A DNA stretch of 64,000 nucleotides, taken from Ecdyonurus torrentis. Its lineage: Eukaryota; Arthropoda; Insecta; Ephemeroptera; Heptageniidae. The notes below the pieces were generated by a model. It did not search any database, was not told where the DNA came from, and was given only the letters and a program-made list of their open reading frames with translations. Of this stretch, positions 10,931-23,522 are shown piece after piece. Location of the stretch: positions 27,179,379 to 27,243,378 of the forward strand of contig OX439131.1 in assembly GCA_949318235.1 (NCBI GenBank), read 5' to 3'. How positions within the stretch are numbered: the stretch's first letter is position 1; every line of letters begins with the position of its first letter. The position numbers and the translations under genes were made by a program.

Positions 10931-11362
10931 GAAAAAGCAATATGAAAAAAAACTCGAATTGTAGCTTCTTATTTCTTGATATGTAGCATATTTTTGTGAA
11001 AAAGAAGTAAAAAATATTGGTACATACAGAAAAGAACGAAAAACTAAAATCAAGAAAAGCAAAAAAAAAAAAAAAAAAAAGAAAACAATAATTATGTATA
11101 ATAAAGAAAAATTGAAACGAAAAAGAAAGAAAACACAGGAACAAAAAATCTAAACAAAAAACATCTGCTAACAATCGATGTTAAAGTGTAGTCCGATCCG
11201 AGTCCGATAATCGATACTTTTTAAAATCGCCCTAACCACAATAACATAGATCATGTGACTTGCAGAGGTAGAAATACAGGTTTGTTACGTAAATTGATCG
11301 TTCTTTTGTGCGCGTGACAGCAAGAGTGTCTACTGAGATACATTGCTTTAGATTAAAGAATA
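10931..11362. promoter_or_regulatory. Candidate bidirectional promoter, SETD9 / AGTRAP-like
   Basis: The two start codons are divergent and 432 bp apart, so both transcripts probably start here. The interval has an A-rich half (11057-11160), then a less AT-biased half with ATCATGTGACTT near 11251 and TGTGCGCGTGACAG near 11308. The transcription starts are not defined by the sequence alone. Confidence 0.5.
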
Positions 11363-14300
11363 ATGGCAGAAATTGGAAACTCATCTAGCTATATGCTAAA
11401 GGTAATTATAACCCTTTTATTTGATTTTTTTGTTGTACGGAACCACGCCCACGCGCTTTTGACATTTCAGTTCTGTGCACTTGCAACTGGAAGTGTTGTA
11501 TGCAATAATAACTTTACTTTTGATTTACTGGACCCTATATTAGCTGATGACTTTAATAATAAAAATATTTGATTAGCATCAGCACCAAAAGTTTCTCATT
11601 TATTTAAATTATGCATGAAAAACATACACATATGCATATATGTACAAAAATATACATATGTATACATACATAATTTATGTACATAAAATCATGCTTGGTA
11701 TATACATACATACATATACATATAAATATGAATAAATCTTACCCCAAAAAAAAAAAAAAAATGCCATTTAAATTAGAAATAGATAAATAAATAAATAATC
11801 GTCTTTATAAAGAATAATATATATAAAGAATATATTCAAAAAAATGCATAGAAAAAAAAATACAAATTTTAGATACGTATTAAGTATGAGCAAATACAGA
11901 CCCAGCTGCGGTGGCTCAACTGTATAATTCCAATAATTGAACCAAATTCCTACCAAAAGCTTTGCACAATTCATCTGTTATTTACCAGTTTCTCCGGCAA
12001 TCCATTCCACCCTTTACCATATCTGAGAAATAAACAAGTACAGTATGTATATGCAGGCTCGGACTGGCCATAAGAGCAAGTCCGCAATTGCGGACGTGGC
12101 CCCCCCTGTTTGGAGGCCCCCATGATACAATAAAGATAGATATGCTCGACCGATGACGAGTTTGCGCACGCTCTGCGCTGTCCTCTGAGTGACGTCACAC
12201 AGCGGACAAATACATAGCAAGGGTCCCCCTATACCCTGATGGAGCATTACTTCCATATAGTTCTGATTAAACTTCAGAAAATTGATGCCCTGTTCCACAA
12301 AAACGATCTCGATTTATTAGGAACTGCTATCTTCGATTACCGATATTTTCTTTTGATTTCCCGCAATTTCGGGTTAAAATGCAAAACACTCTCCGATTAT
12401 TTCTTACAGGTGCTAGGAATGAATGCGCAAAAAGTCTAGCAAGCGTTTGCACAGCTCTGGTGCGCTTGAAAGTTGACAAACGGCAAACATGCGCAGAACG
12501 AGAGCGAGGTGAGAAACCCGTCTCTGCGCAGGTAGCAATTAAAAAGTAATTTTGCGAACACTCTCGATCACCTCTTGATTATTTTGCGAATACACTCTGA
12601 TCTGCGCTTGAGCACCCCCTGGAGGCCCCTAAGGCCCAAAAAGGGGCGTAACTAGGGTGTTACGCCCCTTTTGTGGCCCCTAAAGAGTGTTTTGCGGACG
12701 AGTCCCCTTGATTGCCAGTCCGACCCTGTGTATATGTATACAAATTTATAGCATGATCAGTATTACTTTCCATTCTAATAAGTTATAACCCTTCTGTCAG
12801 TTTGCCCTTTAATTTTAACCATTCCCTGAACCCTCTCTGTCTCATTGCGGTGAGTCTTCTTGCCTACCTCCTACCTCTGTTTTTCTTTCCTTTTTTTTAT
12901 GTATATATTGAGGAATATGCCGCATTTCGGTATTACTGCAATCTCCGCGGGTGCAATTTTGGTACATCTGCATTCTCCGTGCTCCTTTCTATTGAAACAT
13001 CGTTATATGCTTATTCTGCACAGGTGGGCCATTAGTAGGTACAGCGGAGATCACACATACTAAAATTGCACCCGGCCCCGGCACCCGCGGAGATTGCAGA
13101 AGTACCGAAATGCCGAGTAACCCTCTATATGTTACATAATGCACATCTGTTACTTAATAATGCTATAAGCTAAAAAAAAAAAATAATAATAAATTAGAAA
13201 ATTCAATACCTGAAAGTTTAAATTAAAAGGTTACATATTTTCTTTTTTACAGATTATTTTCCTTCTACACTTCATTTTGGTTGTTTGGTAAGTATAAACA
13301 TACATATCCTTGTGAAGTTGCCTGGACATCATATTAAAGATTAATAGCAAAAGCCTATATTATAGAGAATAGATGTGATAAATTTGAAGAAAAAAAAAGG
13401 CTACGTAATAGAAAACCAGCAAGGGCCTTGTACAATAGTAAAGAGAGTTCCATAATGAAATAAAAATAATGCTAGCACAGAGATAAAACTAACACATTGG
13501 AGTTTTCAGCACTAAACCCCAAGAGAACACAGAGTGTGTTGTGCCTTCATCAGTCCAACATATAGTTTCCTATTGACAGTGAGTCTGATGAAGGCATAAC
13601 ATACTGTATTCTGTGTCGTCTCTATGAGTAGTGAGTTTAGTCAAGGCATCCTAAAGAAGACTGACTTCTGTAGGATGCCTTGGTTTAGTGCTGAAAGCTA
13701 TCCAAAATGTGTTAATTTTGTATCTCTGTACTAGCAATATTTTTATGTAACTATATGACTCTTCAATATGGTATAAGGCGCTCTTGCTGGTTTTCTTCTA
13801 TTCTTTTCTTTCAAATTAACCATACTTAACGGATATGGTTCATTTTACTTAATGTCCCTATAGAGAATAGAGCAGGGAAAATTAAGAAGTCAGATATAGT
13901 GAGCCAAGCTTCCTACAATTATATTACATTTCCTACATGATTGTGAATCTACAAACCATTTTTAAATCCCTAATTTATCATTTACTTGAGCTGTACTGTA
14001 CACTCCCCCGAGATAAATCTGACCGGTCGCGTTAAAGTCTCCTCATATATTTAACATTTGGAGACATGAACGCTGCAGCCAGATTTATCTCGGGGGAGTG
14101 TACCTTCAGCCAAGGCAGCTAAAGGTGACCTAGTGCTATTTTGTTAGTCAGACTGCACAACTTTTATACCCATAGACCATACTCCTCATGCTCTTTACTC
14201 ACTATTCTTCAATTCTAATTAATATGTATATTAAGGAAAATAAACCATCGTGGTTAGGTATGATAAATTGAAAGAAAAGGATAGGAGAAAACCAGCAAGG

Positions 14301-16340
14301 GCCTTACCATAGTGAAGAGAGTCTCATAGTTCGGTGAAAATCTTGCTAGCACAGATATAAAATAACTAACACATTGGAAATATTTCAGCAATCCACTCTA
14401 ATTAATATGCGCAATCAACATGAATACAGTATATTAGTAAATATTAATAAATTTGGGGATAGGAGATTGTGAGTTTTAAGCTGACAAGGACACCTAGTAA
14501 AAGAGAAATTAATTTCTGACCTAGGCCAAAATTGAACATTATATTGTATATCAAGGGATTGTACACTTATCCAAGGCATAAAAGTTACATGAAGAGAGAT
14601 ACCGCTTTCAATAGGAAGAGGCTTAAAAGTGAGAATAGATGAGTGCTAGGTTGCCTGCTCTGCGCTCACTACATTAGCAGATATTTTCAGTGCTATCCGT
14701 AGTACATATATTGCCAAAATTCGTGCAAATATAATTACAATAATACATTAGCAAGATTTTATGAGTGACAAGAAGTCACCGGAAAGGTCTGCAGGTGCTA
14801 CAAATAAGGAGCTAGCAATGTAGCACTCATTTACTCTTGCTTTTAAGCCTATGAACTCATTAACTGAACTCCGCTTGGAGCACATTTCTATTGAAAATGA
14901 CATCTCTCTCCTCCCCCCCCCCTCCTTTTTTACCTTTAGGCTGCAGATAAGTGTATACTCCCTTGATATACACTATAACGTTCAATTTTGGCTTAGATTA
15001 CAAATGAATTTCTCTTTCTTTCCTTGCCAGCTTAAAACTCACAATCTATCACCAAAATTTCTCTACTGTTTTATGTGTTATTGCTATCAAAATCTTTTCT
15101 GATCAACCTAAATAATGATCCAATTTTATATTCCACAGGGGTGTTCAAGGTGCTTGGAGTCCCAAGTCTTACTGGTTCTACAATGCATTCCTTTTAATTC
15201 TTTTAATTTGGGCATTGCATCATCGAGAGTCAGAGGATCCTGTGCAAATGGTACGTCCACTCTTTTGACCCCCCCCCCCCCCCTTTTCAATATACTAATG
15301 AGGAAATATTTGCAAATTTCAGGCTTTGGTGGTAAACGTATTGAGTATATTGTTTGACATCATAGTACTGGCAGTGTATTTCCCCTCATACATTCAGACA
15401 GGTATGTAAAATATAGCTGTCATTAAGTCCATCTGAATAAGCAATTCTGAAAAATAAAACCATCATTAATTAAGCAAATTGATTAAAAAAATACTGCAAC
15501 ATATCATAATTATGTGTTGCAATCTAATCAATGGTATCATATTAGTATTCTCACCATAAATGCTAACTAAGTATTTGTAGAATCCCTAAACTGATATGAA
15601 AATAGATCAATATAATGATTTAATAGAAAAACAAACAAATCGCTTGGAAGATTTAGGATGCCGCGGGTATATGCTATATGCTTGATGTGCTCAATTTCAG
15701 ATTAGGAAGGAAATAATTTTCTTTTTCACAAGGCATCCCTGGCACCTAACTTTCCCATTTTTTTCGCAATTTAGCCATGTGTTTTTCTATCATATTTATT
15801 ATTATTTGGTATTAACCTGTTCACGACGGAGTTTTTCACTTATCCCATAACGTTCAGTACGTCATATGACATGCTCTGTCGTGAACGAGTTAAAAATATA
15901 AATATTTTTTATTATTATTAGTAATTTTTTCTTAATTTCTTATAGTGGGCAGTGATAGATTCAGTGTAGGAATGGCAATCATTAATTTGGTTCTGCGTCC
16001 AATTACATCCATTGGGCTCTATCGTTGTTTACAAGATAGGGCAGGATTTGATGCTCCTGCCTTTCCTGCATTAGGAACATTATTTGGTGAGTGATTAAAC
16101 ATTTTATTCTCATTTTAATATATAGAATCATTTATTTAACTTTTATATTATTATTTTTTTTTTAGCATAAAGAACAGTTTATTTTCTTACACATTGTTGG
16201 TTTTGTGGTATGCAGGAAGTGGCAGGCAACATAGTCCTTATGAAGATATGGATCGACCTCACTCCATGCCACCCCCAGCACCACCTGCTGCAGCTGGTGC
16301 AAGCCCTTCAGAGAAACCTTACTACAATATTGTTGGCTGA
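11363..16340 (+). CDS. AGTRAP: AGTRAP-like (angiotensin II receptor-associated protein family) membrane protein
   Basis: Six coding exons join in frame: 11363-11401, 13253-13287, 15139-15250, 15323-15401, 15946-16086 and 16216-16340, giving 176 aa (human 159). Reading across exons 1-3 gives MLKIIFLLHFILVVWG, matching the family start NLKVILL...WG. Then come a second hydrophobic helix (YNAFLLILLIWALHHRES), a third (NVLSILFDIIVLAVYFPS), and a fourth after the family signature SDRFSVGMAIINL (about residues 91-103). The cytosolic tail is proline-rich and ends EKPYYNIVG. In mammals the protein binds the AT1 receptor tail and promotes its internalisation. Invertebrates lack a clear equivalent system, so the role here is probably a more general membrane-trafficking one (inference). 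Introns hold a hAT MITE and other repeats. Confidence 0.9.
12054..12728. mobile_element. hAT-type non-autonomous element, copy 2 (675 bp), in AGTRAP intron 1
   Basis: The ends are CAGGCTCGGACTGGCC and CAGTCCGACCCTG. A perfect 8-bp target duplication TGTATATG flanks it (12046-12053 and 12729-12736). Its ends match the 189-bp and 177-bp copies, but it keeps about 450 bp of unique interior, so it may be closer to the parental element. A TGACGTCA octamer lies at 12190-12197. No transposase frame is visible. Confidence 0.92.
12910..13125. mobile_element. Palindromic MITE, in AGTRAP intron 1
   Basis: The left arm (GCATTTCGGTATTACTGCAA, then TCTCCGCGGGTGC) is mirrored by the right arm (GCACCCGCGGAGATTGCAGA, then AGTACCGAAATGC). 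A central inverted pair GGTACATC... / ...GTAGGTAC supports a foldback about 215 bp long. The family is unknown. Confidence 0.75.
13390..13860. repeat. CCAGCAAGGGCC repeat family, foldback copy in AGTRAP intron 2
   Basis: The arms start GAAAACCAGCAAGGGCCTTG (13422) and end CTCTTGCTGGTTTTCTTCTA (about 13782-13801). They contain the shared words TGCTAGCACAGAGATAAAAC and CTTCATCAGTCC. The interior includes a second small inverted pair, AAGGCATCCTA / TAGGATGCCTT. Confidence 0.75.
13999..14102. mobile_element. 104-bp MITE (TACACTCCCCCGAG ends), copy 1
   Basis: Terminal inverted repeats TACACTCCCCCGAGATAAAT and ATTTATCTCGGGGGAGTGTA flank a short middle with TATTTAACATTTGGAGA. A copy of the same length, with TACACTCCTCCCCAATAAAT ends, lies at 35137-35240. 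Confidence 0.85.
14227..14400. repeat. CCAGCAAGGGCC repeat family, one-armed copy
   Basis: It starts TAAGGAAAATAAACCATCGT, the shared terminus of this family. It then follows the 8431-8702 copy closely (GGATAGGAGAAAACCAGCAA ... TTGCTAGCACAGATATAA) to about 14395, where similarity stops. The second arm is missing. Confidence 0.75.
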
Positions 16341-16927
16341 ATTAGTAACAAAAATTGCATGCTTTTAATTAATACATTTCACCAAGAGTTTTTGCTTAAA
16401 ATTTTCACAGCTACAGTATTTAAAAATTTCCTTCATTTATATTGAATATACATACAAGTATTTTGAAACATAAATTTTGAATTATTATCATTAATATTGT
16501 AATTGTAAGATTCTAAAATGATCAACTAGAAGTGATCAAAATAATATTAGTTAATAAATGACCTTTAAGTGCAGCTAATTAAATTAAGATATTGTATTAT
16601 AGATTTGTCCCTTTTTTTTCTGTTGAAGGCATTTATTATAATTTAATTTTATAACAAAAATAAAGAGACGGCAATATATTAAATCTCAAGTATGTTGAAT
16701 TTTTTATGTGTTCAGATTTTTTACTGATTAGTACTTAACTATGTAGTTTTATATGAATTAAATTAATTAGAGGCTGTTTATTGCCTGTAATCTCTATAGT
16801 TTATTAATTTTTGGTGTATTTTTCCTTAAAAAAGTGAATTTAAATAACTTTACCAGCAAAGATAAAATTCTAATCATTATGGGGAACAAAATGTAGGTAT
16901 ATTTATCTTACTTTAGATCTTTAAGAT

Positions 16928-16971
<44 letters not shown>

Positions 16972-17150
16972 CTAAAATGAATTATATTTTTTGCTAGCAA
17001 AATATTTATGTTATGAATGCAATATATTACTCAACAAATTCTGTTTTTATGCTTTTAAAATATTGATCAATACGTTGAATTGTAGTGCAATTAAATACAA
17101 AATGTCTTAAGAATAGTTATATTTTTTTCATACACGTGTGTGTATGTGTT
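16341..17150 (+). other. Probable AGTRAP-like 3' UTR and flank
   Basis: AT-rich sequence follows the stop codon. AATAAA hexamers at 16553-16558 and 16659-16664 are candidate polyadenylation signals. A run of about 39 T residues lies at 16929-16967. No coding sequence was recognised. Confidence 0.45.
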
Positions 17151-17523
17151 GTGATTAATTGGTGTGTTCCAAAGTGAAGCTTAAAGTTTATAAACCAGTC
17201 TCTCTCTATAATATAATAGATAAATGTTTTGAATTATATATTGATAACATTATTAAATGTCAATGTTATTATATTGCACTTGATATAAACTTGCATTCCA
17301 AATGTGCCATTCTGTAGGTTTGAAAATAATTAACTCATTTTTTGTTTTTAAAATTATATTTACCTATATGTGCTAATAAAATGTTTAAATATACACGTAT
17401 ATTGAACATACTATTATTTCAATATCCACATGCCACCATATATATGACAAGTATGATGTACCGTTTTTAAAAATCATATAGTGTATTAAGGGAAAAACCA
17501 CCATGGTTATATTATGTACGATA

Positions 17524-17776
17524 TATCGATGCTGTTGTGACTAAACCACTCTTCTACTATTTACGGGTTTGCTTACTTTCATGCATCTATGTTTATCGGG
17601 ATAGCCATAGAAATGCACATCTACATTTATTGCAACAGCAGGTAAAAAACACTGTTACATAGGAAAACAGGCGTAGAAGTGTTTTATACCTGTTGTTGCG
17701 ATAAATGTATATGAGTGAAAGTAAGCAAACCTGCTAAAAGTAGAAGTGTAGTTTAGCTGCAACAGCACCGAAATAT
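17524..17776. mobile_element. TA-flanked palindromic MITE (TATCGATGCTGTTG ends)
   Basis: The left arm TATCGATGCTGTTGTGACTA is mirrored at the right by GCTGCAACAGCACCGAAATA. Inner arms GGTTTGCTTACTTTCATGCA / GTGAAAGTAAGCAAACC and GCAACAGCAGGTA / ...TACCTGTTGTTGC confirm the foldback. A GGGAAAAACCACCATGG word, like the end of the CCAGCAAGGGCC family, lies just upstream. Confidence 0.75.
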
Positions 17777-18904
17777 AGAAAATTGTAGAGGTATATTGCT
17801 AGGTCAGGATAATATCAGCTATGTTGTTGGCTTACCCAGAAAGGGACTATAGCTTCATGATTTTATGTATGTATGTAAAAAAAATATACAATAATAATAA
17901 TAGGACAAAATAGTAGGTAGAAGATTGGAGTTACATTGAAAATTAATAAAATGCAATATGTCTGTTTGTATAATGTAGAGAATTTTTAAGTTACATTAAT
18001 TTTTTATTTAACTAGCTCTTATCTTTTCCATTTACTTTGAAATATTTAAGTCTCCCTAATAAAATTTATCTTAAAATATTAAGAGTGGAGTAATAACATA
18101 GATACATTACATTTTTAAATTTTATTACTATTTGTTAATATTTACATCTAGATTTGCATAGGTAAATCTAAAACTACCACACAAAATAAGATGGATCAGT
18201 GACACGTGACACAATGAGAAAAAAAAACATGGTCCCACTAAGGAAATATTATTACACATAACAAAAGTGAATGCTAGAAGTTTTAAATAATTACAGAAAC
18301 ATTAATGTTAACAAAATACCCACACTAAAGAAAAAGAAAAAAATTATAATAGTAAGTACAATAATACTTTACGCACATTAAAGTTAAATGATATATGGGA
18401 TTAATCAGAAATACTGATGCAATAAAAAAGTTTTAAAACTTTTTTTTTTTTAATGACATCACAAGTTGACATAAGATAACATAAATAAATATTAAAGGGC
18501 TTGCTTTTAAATAAAAATGTGTAGATAAACTATAAAAAGACATAAGATAAAAAAGTTAAAACAAATATTGATGACAAAATTTTAGTCCAAAGAGAAAAGA
18601 ATAAACAAATGTACTATTATCAGTTACTTGAGGTTCTCTGCTTGTCTGAAAGCATTATATAAAAAAGAAATACATAAATCCTTAATTTTTTAAAAATTGA
18701 ATTAATTCCTTTCTTTGCATATTCATGTTATAAACAAAAGAAATTTGTCCCAGTACATTTTAATAGTTTAAAAAATAAGAACACCAAAAATATACAGCCT
18801 TTTATTAAAAAGGAAATTAAAGATTGCACCACTCAGATCAGACTTGATAATAATAATTTACTTTTAACTGTAAGGGGGTAGAGAGCTCTTAGGCAAGGGA
18901 TTTT

Positions 18905-18945
<41 letters not shown>

Positions 18946-21900
18946 TTTTAGCAATAGCTATAATTAAGACAAATTGATGAAAAGGCCAGAGATGTATTTT
19001 TATGTTATTATTATTAAATCTACATGTAAAACATAATAGTAGGCCTAAGATATTTAGTTTCGTGCCATATAACATGAGTTGTATAACAAACTTTAATGAC
19101 ACAAATAACAATCATGCTTTGCAAATGTATAAGACTGCAAACTAAAACGTTGATCCGAGAGCATAAAGTTGTTAGCTGTAATAAAGCAATTAAATGAAGA
19201 ATGGGGTTTATATTAAGAAATTTTGTTCTACGCCTAAAGTATAGGGATCAAAAATATAATTGACCAAAATTTTGGAATGCTTCTGATTTTTATTTATTTG
19301 CTAAATGAGAAAAAGACATAAAATTTAAAAATGCCAAAAACATAGTAAATTTTATTATATTACAGTATTATAAAAAAAAATATATAATAAAAAAAAAAAG
19401 TCCTTATGAATACCTTGCCTGAATAATTTAACATTATTATATCAACATTCTATCAACTCAAATGTCAAAAATAGGTGGGCTATATCAAAATAGTGTACAG
19501 CTATAGTGCTATTTCTACTATATGGTCCACATAAAATTAAATGTTGCCCAATAAGCTCTGAAAGTGTTCATACAATTTTAAAGCTCACTCAGACATACCT
19601 TAAATTCAAATTAAAGTAAAACAGAAAAAGTTATTTCATTACTGACTATTACATTATTATTATCTGTGTCATTCTCTAGCTTTAATATAAGATAAATAAA
19701 TTAAAATAATGAAGAAGAAAAAAAAACAAGTTTACGACATGTACTAACGTTAATTTATGTCTTGCTTTATGCAAAAAAAAAAAAGAAAAGAAAAGAAAAG
19801 GAAAGAAAAGAAAGAAAAGAAAAAGAAATACGAAGAAGTTTAATTTAAATTAAAGGAGAGAGAATAGTTTAACAATTAAAGCATATTATATGGAAATTTA
19901 TACTCCTCAAAAATATTTTATTTAAGAAACAAACACAGTAGTAGGATTACTTCAAGCTATGTGCTACAAAATAGAGCTAGCAGTAATCATACATCCCATT
20001 TTTCTTTTCTTTATAATTTAAGATTTTTTGCAGAATATAAGATTCCATATTATGTGCTTAAATTGAAAAACTATTCTTGTTACTTTGATTTATATATAAC
20101 TTTAATAAATGTGTGATATTATTAAAAAAAAAAAAAAGATAAAAATTTATGAATAAATGATAAAAGAAGAGAGGTTACTTGAGTTTTCATTCTATTACAT
20201 GATAATCTAGTATATTTATTTGATTTGAAATGAAACTATTGCCTGAGAAGTAATAATGAAATGCCTAATTTATGTTTGTGTCTTGAAGGCTGCTTATATT
20301 TTTTAATATTACTTTACATAATCATAAACAGTAATTATGTACGTAACCCATTTCCTTGATTAAAAAAAAAAAAAAAAAAAAAAAGCGCAATTCCACAAAG
20401 TATAAGGTGATCTTTGTGTGTGTGTGTGTGTTTTGGAGCATAAAAACAGAGTTTTCAAACATCATTACTTACTTAAGAAAGAGATGGTAAGGAGAAGCAA
20501 AAAATATTTTTGAAACTATTGTTTTAAGCTGCAAAACATTTTCACTAGCTGCCAGAAAATTGAAACAAAAAAATATATAAAAAATAATAATAATAAAGCG
20601 CAAGAAAAAAGAAGCTCCACTTGACTTGTGTGCTTATGGATATTTCTTATTGTAGATTGGAAAATGGAAAAACAATTTAATGTAATGTCCAGCCTATGTT
20701 TTTCATTTTTCTACATAATTTATAGACAGCAGGATTTCCCCCTTGTCCCTTAAGGACAAAACATATTTTGTTAAATTTTTAAGTATGTATGTCCCTTTTA
20801 TGTAGTGTAAAAATAGCTTAAAATTCATATGTAAAAAATAAAAAATAACTTGTACCAATGAAAATATTGATAATATGCTACATGTTATTGCATACAGTGT
20901 AACATTTAAAGTAATAATAATACAATATTAAAAATGAAGGCCATTATAAAATATTTGAAACTCCTATATCATATTTTTTACTCATTATTTGAGCACTATA
21001 TAATAACAACTTTAAGATTTACATGTAATCATGTTAAAAAATAATCATAAAAAAAAAGAGAGAAAAAAATTCTATGAAACAGGCAGTGTGTGTATTTATA
21101 AAGGAATGCCATGATATATTTAAGTATTTAATTCTTTGAAATGCTATTTACTTAATTAGAATATATAGTTTGTCTATAACTTTTATGTAACTTATCTCTA
21201 GCTGGGTCAAGTGATGTAAGGAAAAAAAAAAATGTAATAAGTGCCTTTTGTATAATAGAATTATTTCTTATCACCAATCACTGGTAGTCTAAACAACTAT
21301 AAAACTCTACATTTAACTCTATTTAAATCCAACTGGATTATTATACAATTAAGTAGTTTTATTATTGCAGAAAGTTCAACATGCAGTGAAAGCTCATCAA
21401 TATGTTGCACCTTCATAATGTCAAACAGTAAATCACAGCAAAATGAGCACCAAATGATGCTAACAGTTTACACAGGACTCATTTAAAACTTATTTTTGCA
21501 AAATACAATATAACATAGTATTTTTTTTTCTTGTTACTTTATTAATTTAATGTACACCTTTTTTAAATACAAATCGTCAGGATATTATTTAAGAAACTGA
21601 TTTCTTTCATCTGTGTCACCTCTTCACTTATTTATGATGACTATATAATTAATGATGACGATATTTTATACTCTAAACACATCATCTCTATTATTTAATC
21701 CTGTAAGTTGACAGTTTTTTTATTTTTTTATTCCACTTTTCACCATTGTTAGCTTTCACTGCATTTCACAAGTTATTTCTTAAGAATGAAGAAACATCAA
21801 TAAAAAATAGATGATAGATTGTTTTCTTTTAACTATAACATCTAGAAGATATTTTATTAAAAAAAAAAATGGTAAATGTATATACGAGGTCAAAAAATTT

Positions 21901-22353
21901 ATATTAATAAATAGAGAATCTTATTAGAAAATATTTGAAGCACCACTCCAAAACAACTTTCATTTCTTATTTAACTAGTTAATTTGAAGATGCATTAAAT
22001 TCCAATATAAATTACAATTGCAATTTAAATTTAATGACTTTCAAATTGATATCAATTAATTTTATTTGTTAAATATACAACAATCTAATGCGAAGTCTAT
22101 ATAGATAGATGCGTTTTCAATTAAATTTACTTTCAATGCATGTTATATGTTTTCAAGTGTTTCACATATTTTAAAAAGAAACATTTTTATATTAGTGCTA
22201 AGAATTTCCTTTACACCCTAGATAAATCAAGAGAAGTATTTATGATTAACAGTGCAAAGGAAAAATCAATTTTAATAGGTAGCACTATAAATAAAATGAA
22301 AAATACATACATATAGATTAAGGCCTGCTTACTTATTAGTCCACACTTGAAGG

Positions 22354-22389
<36 letters not shown>

Positions 22390-22718
22390 TAAATAAGCAA
22401 TTCTTGTAATTTATTCATTTGTATTCATAATCAACTTGGCACCTGCACATGTATATAAATATAATTATCAAAATAAAACAGGCAACTTTTAGGACAGAAT
22501 GTGAATATGTGTGATAATAATATTACAAAAACAATTTATTTACTACATTTTTAAATTACTAATAGTGTATATAAGTATATATCTGTCAATAAAAATATCC
22601 CGTCAGCACTACAAGAATTCTTAAATTTCTCTCTTTTTTTTTCTTTTCTTTTCTTTTCTTTCTTTCTTTTTTTCTTTCTTTTTCTTTCTTTTTCTTTTTC
22701 TTTTTTTTTTTTTTTTAC
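17777..22718. other. AT-rich intergenic DNA between convergent genes
   Basis: I see no conserved exon in about 5 kb. The stretch holds T tracts (18909-18942), A tracts (20362-20384, 22352-22386), a GAAAA-type purine tract (19770-19830), a short (TG)n at 20417-20431, and a pyrimidine tract (22628-22716) before the next MITE. Part of it may be 3' UTR of the PMCA or AGTRAP-like genes. Confidence 0.5.
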
Positions 22719-23014
22719 ATATCAACGTTGTTGCGAAAAAAATGTGTAACTCGTATTTTGTCAAGTGAAGCAAAATGTGTGTCTTTTTTGTCACGCTAAG
22801 CAATATGTGTATCTTGTTTTTTGTCACGCGAAGCAATATGTGTACGTCGAGCGCCATCTCCATTACGTTCGGGAATGACTTACACATTTTGCTTACCTTG
22901 ACAAAAAACGAGATACACGTTATGTTGCTTATCGTGACAAAAAAACAACTTACACATTTTGCTTCGCCTGACAAAATACGAGTTACACATTTTTTTCGCA
23001 ACAACATCAATTTA
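22719..23014. mobile_element. Foldback element with 33-bp subterminal repeats, copy 1
   Basis: The ends read ATATCAACGTTGTTGCGAAA and TTTCGCAACAACATCAA. Each arm contains several 33-bp repeats of the type GCAAAATGTGTAACTCGTAT followed by TTTGTCACGCGAA; the right arm is in inverted orientation. Frames on both strands give repetitive peptides only because the unit length is a multiple of three. The same repeat builds the element at 52966-54024. Confidence 0.85.
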
Positions 23015-23345
23015 TAGCCTATGTAATAAAATAAAAATAATAATAAACATCATACTCTTTCTCTCACACACAAGTTTTCTTCTATTTACAGTGAAGTAAT
23101 ATTATATTTTACAAACTTCTGACAGTCCAAGTAACATTTTTTTTTTAATACTGTCATATTTATGTTTTGTTTTTTTTTTTTGTATTTTTTTTTTAATAAA
23201 TTATTGTAAAAATTTATTAATTTATATAGTACCATCATTAAAATAGCACAAACAATCATATTCTATCCACCACATAGCACAAAAACAAATGTAGTGAAAT
23301 AAATATAAAAACAAAATGTAATTCAATATGAACTACAAATAATCA

Positions 23346-23522
23346 ATATTGACATTGTTCCGCTATATTGACCGATGTCCACTTGACCTTCACCTTGATT
23401 TTGTTGTTGTTGTTGTTGTTGTAAATGACTTGAAATGCAAAAAATTCAAAATTTGTGGTCAATCTGACGAAATTTATTTTTTCAAGGCTAATCGGCTGAT
23501 AGAGTGGAACAACGTCGATATA
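23346..23522. mobile_element. About 177-bp MITE, copy 3 (degenerate)
   Basis: TATTGACATTGTTCCGCTAT at the left is mirrored by AGTGGAACAACGTCGATATA at the right. Internal GATGTCCACTTGACCTT and AAAATTTGTGGTCAATC segments match the copies at 6081 and 8709. A short GTT repeat (23402-23422) has expanded inside it. Confidence 0.75.

Noticed and set aside
10641..11174. 177-aa Phe-rich minus-strand frame
   Set aside because: Only the part encoding YRFRFVPWIAFNL (10845-10930) is a real SETD9 exon. The rest comes from an A-rich tract read in reverse and from intron.
8440..13560. CTGATGA followed later by GAAA in the CCAGCAAGGGCC repeat family (minus strand, near 8590 and 13555), a possible hammerhead
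   Set aside because: A GGCA/TGCC stem II can be drawn, but no convincing stem I or stem III with a proper cleavage triplet forms in the copies I checked. It could be a degenerate relic but is not supported.
22800..23000. Regularly spaced 33-bp repeats that superficially resemble a CRISPR array
   Set aside because: The units are contiguous without unique spacers and are inverted at the far end; the context is an animal genome.
22621..23017. 129-aa and 80-aa frames on opposite strands, and the similar frame at 52807-53133
   Set aside because: They translate 33-bp subterminal repeats, whose length is a multiple of three.
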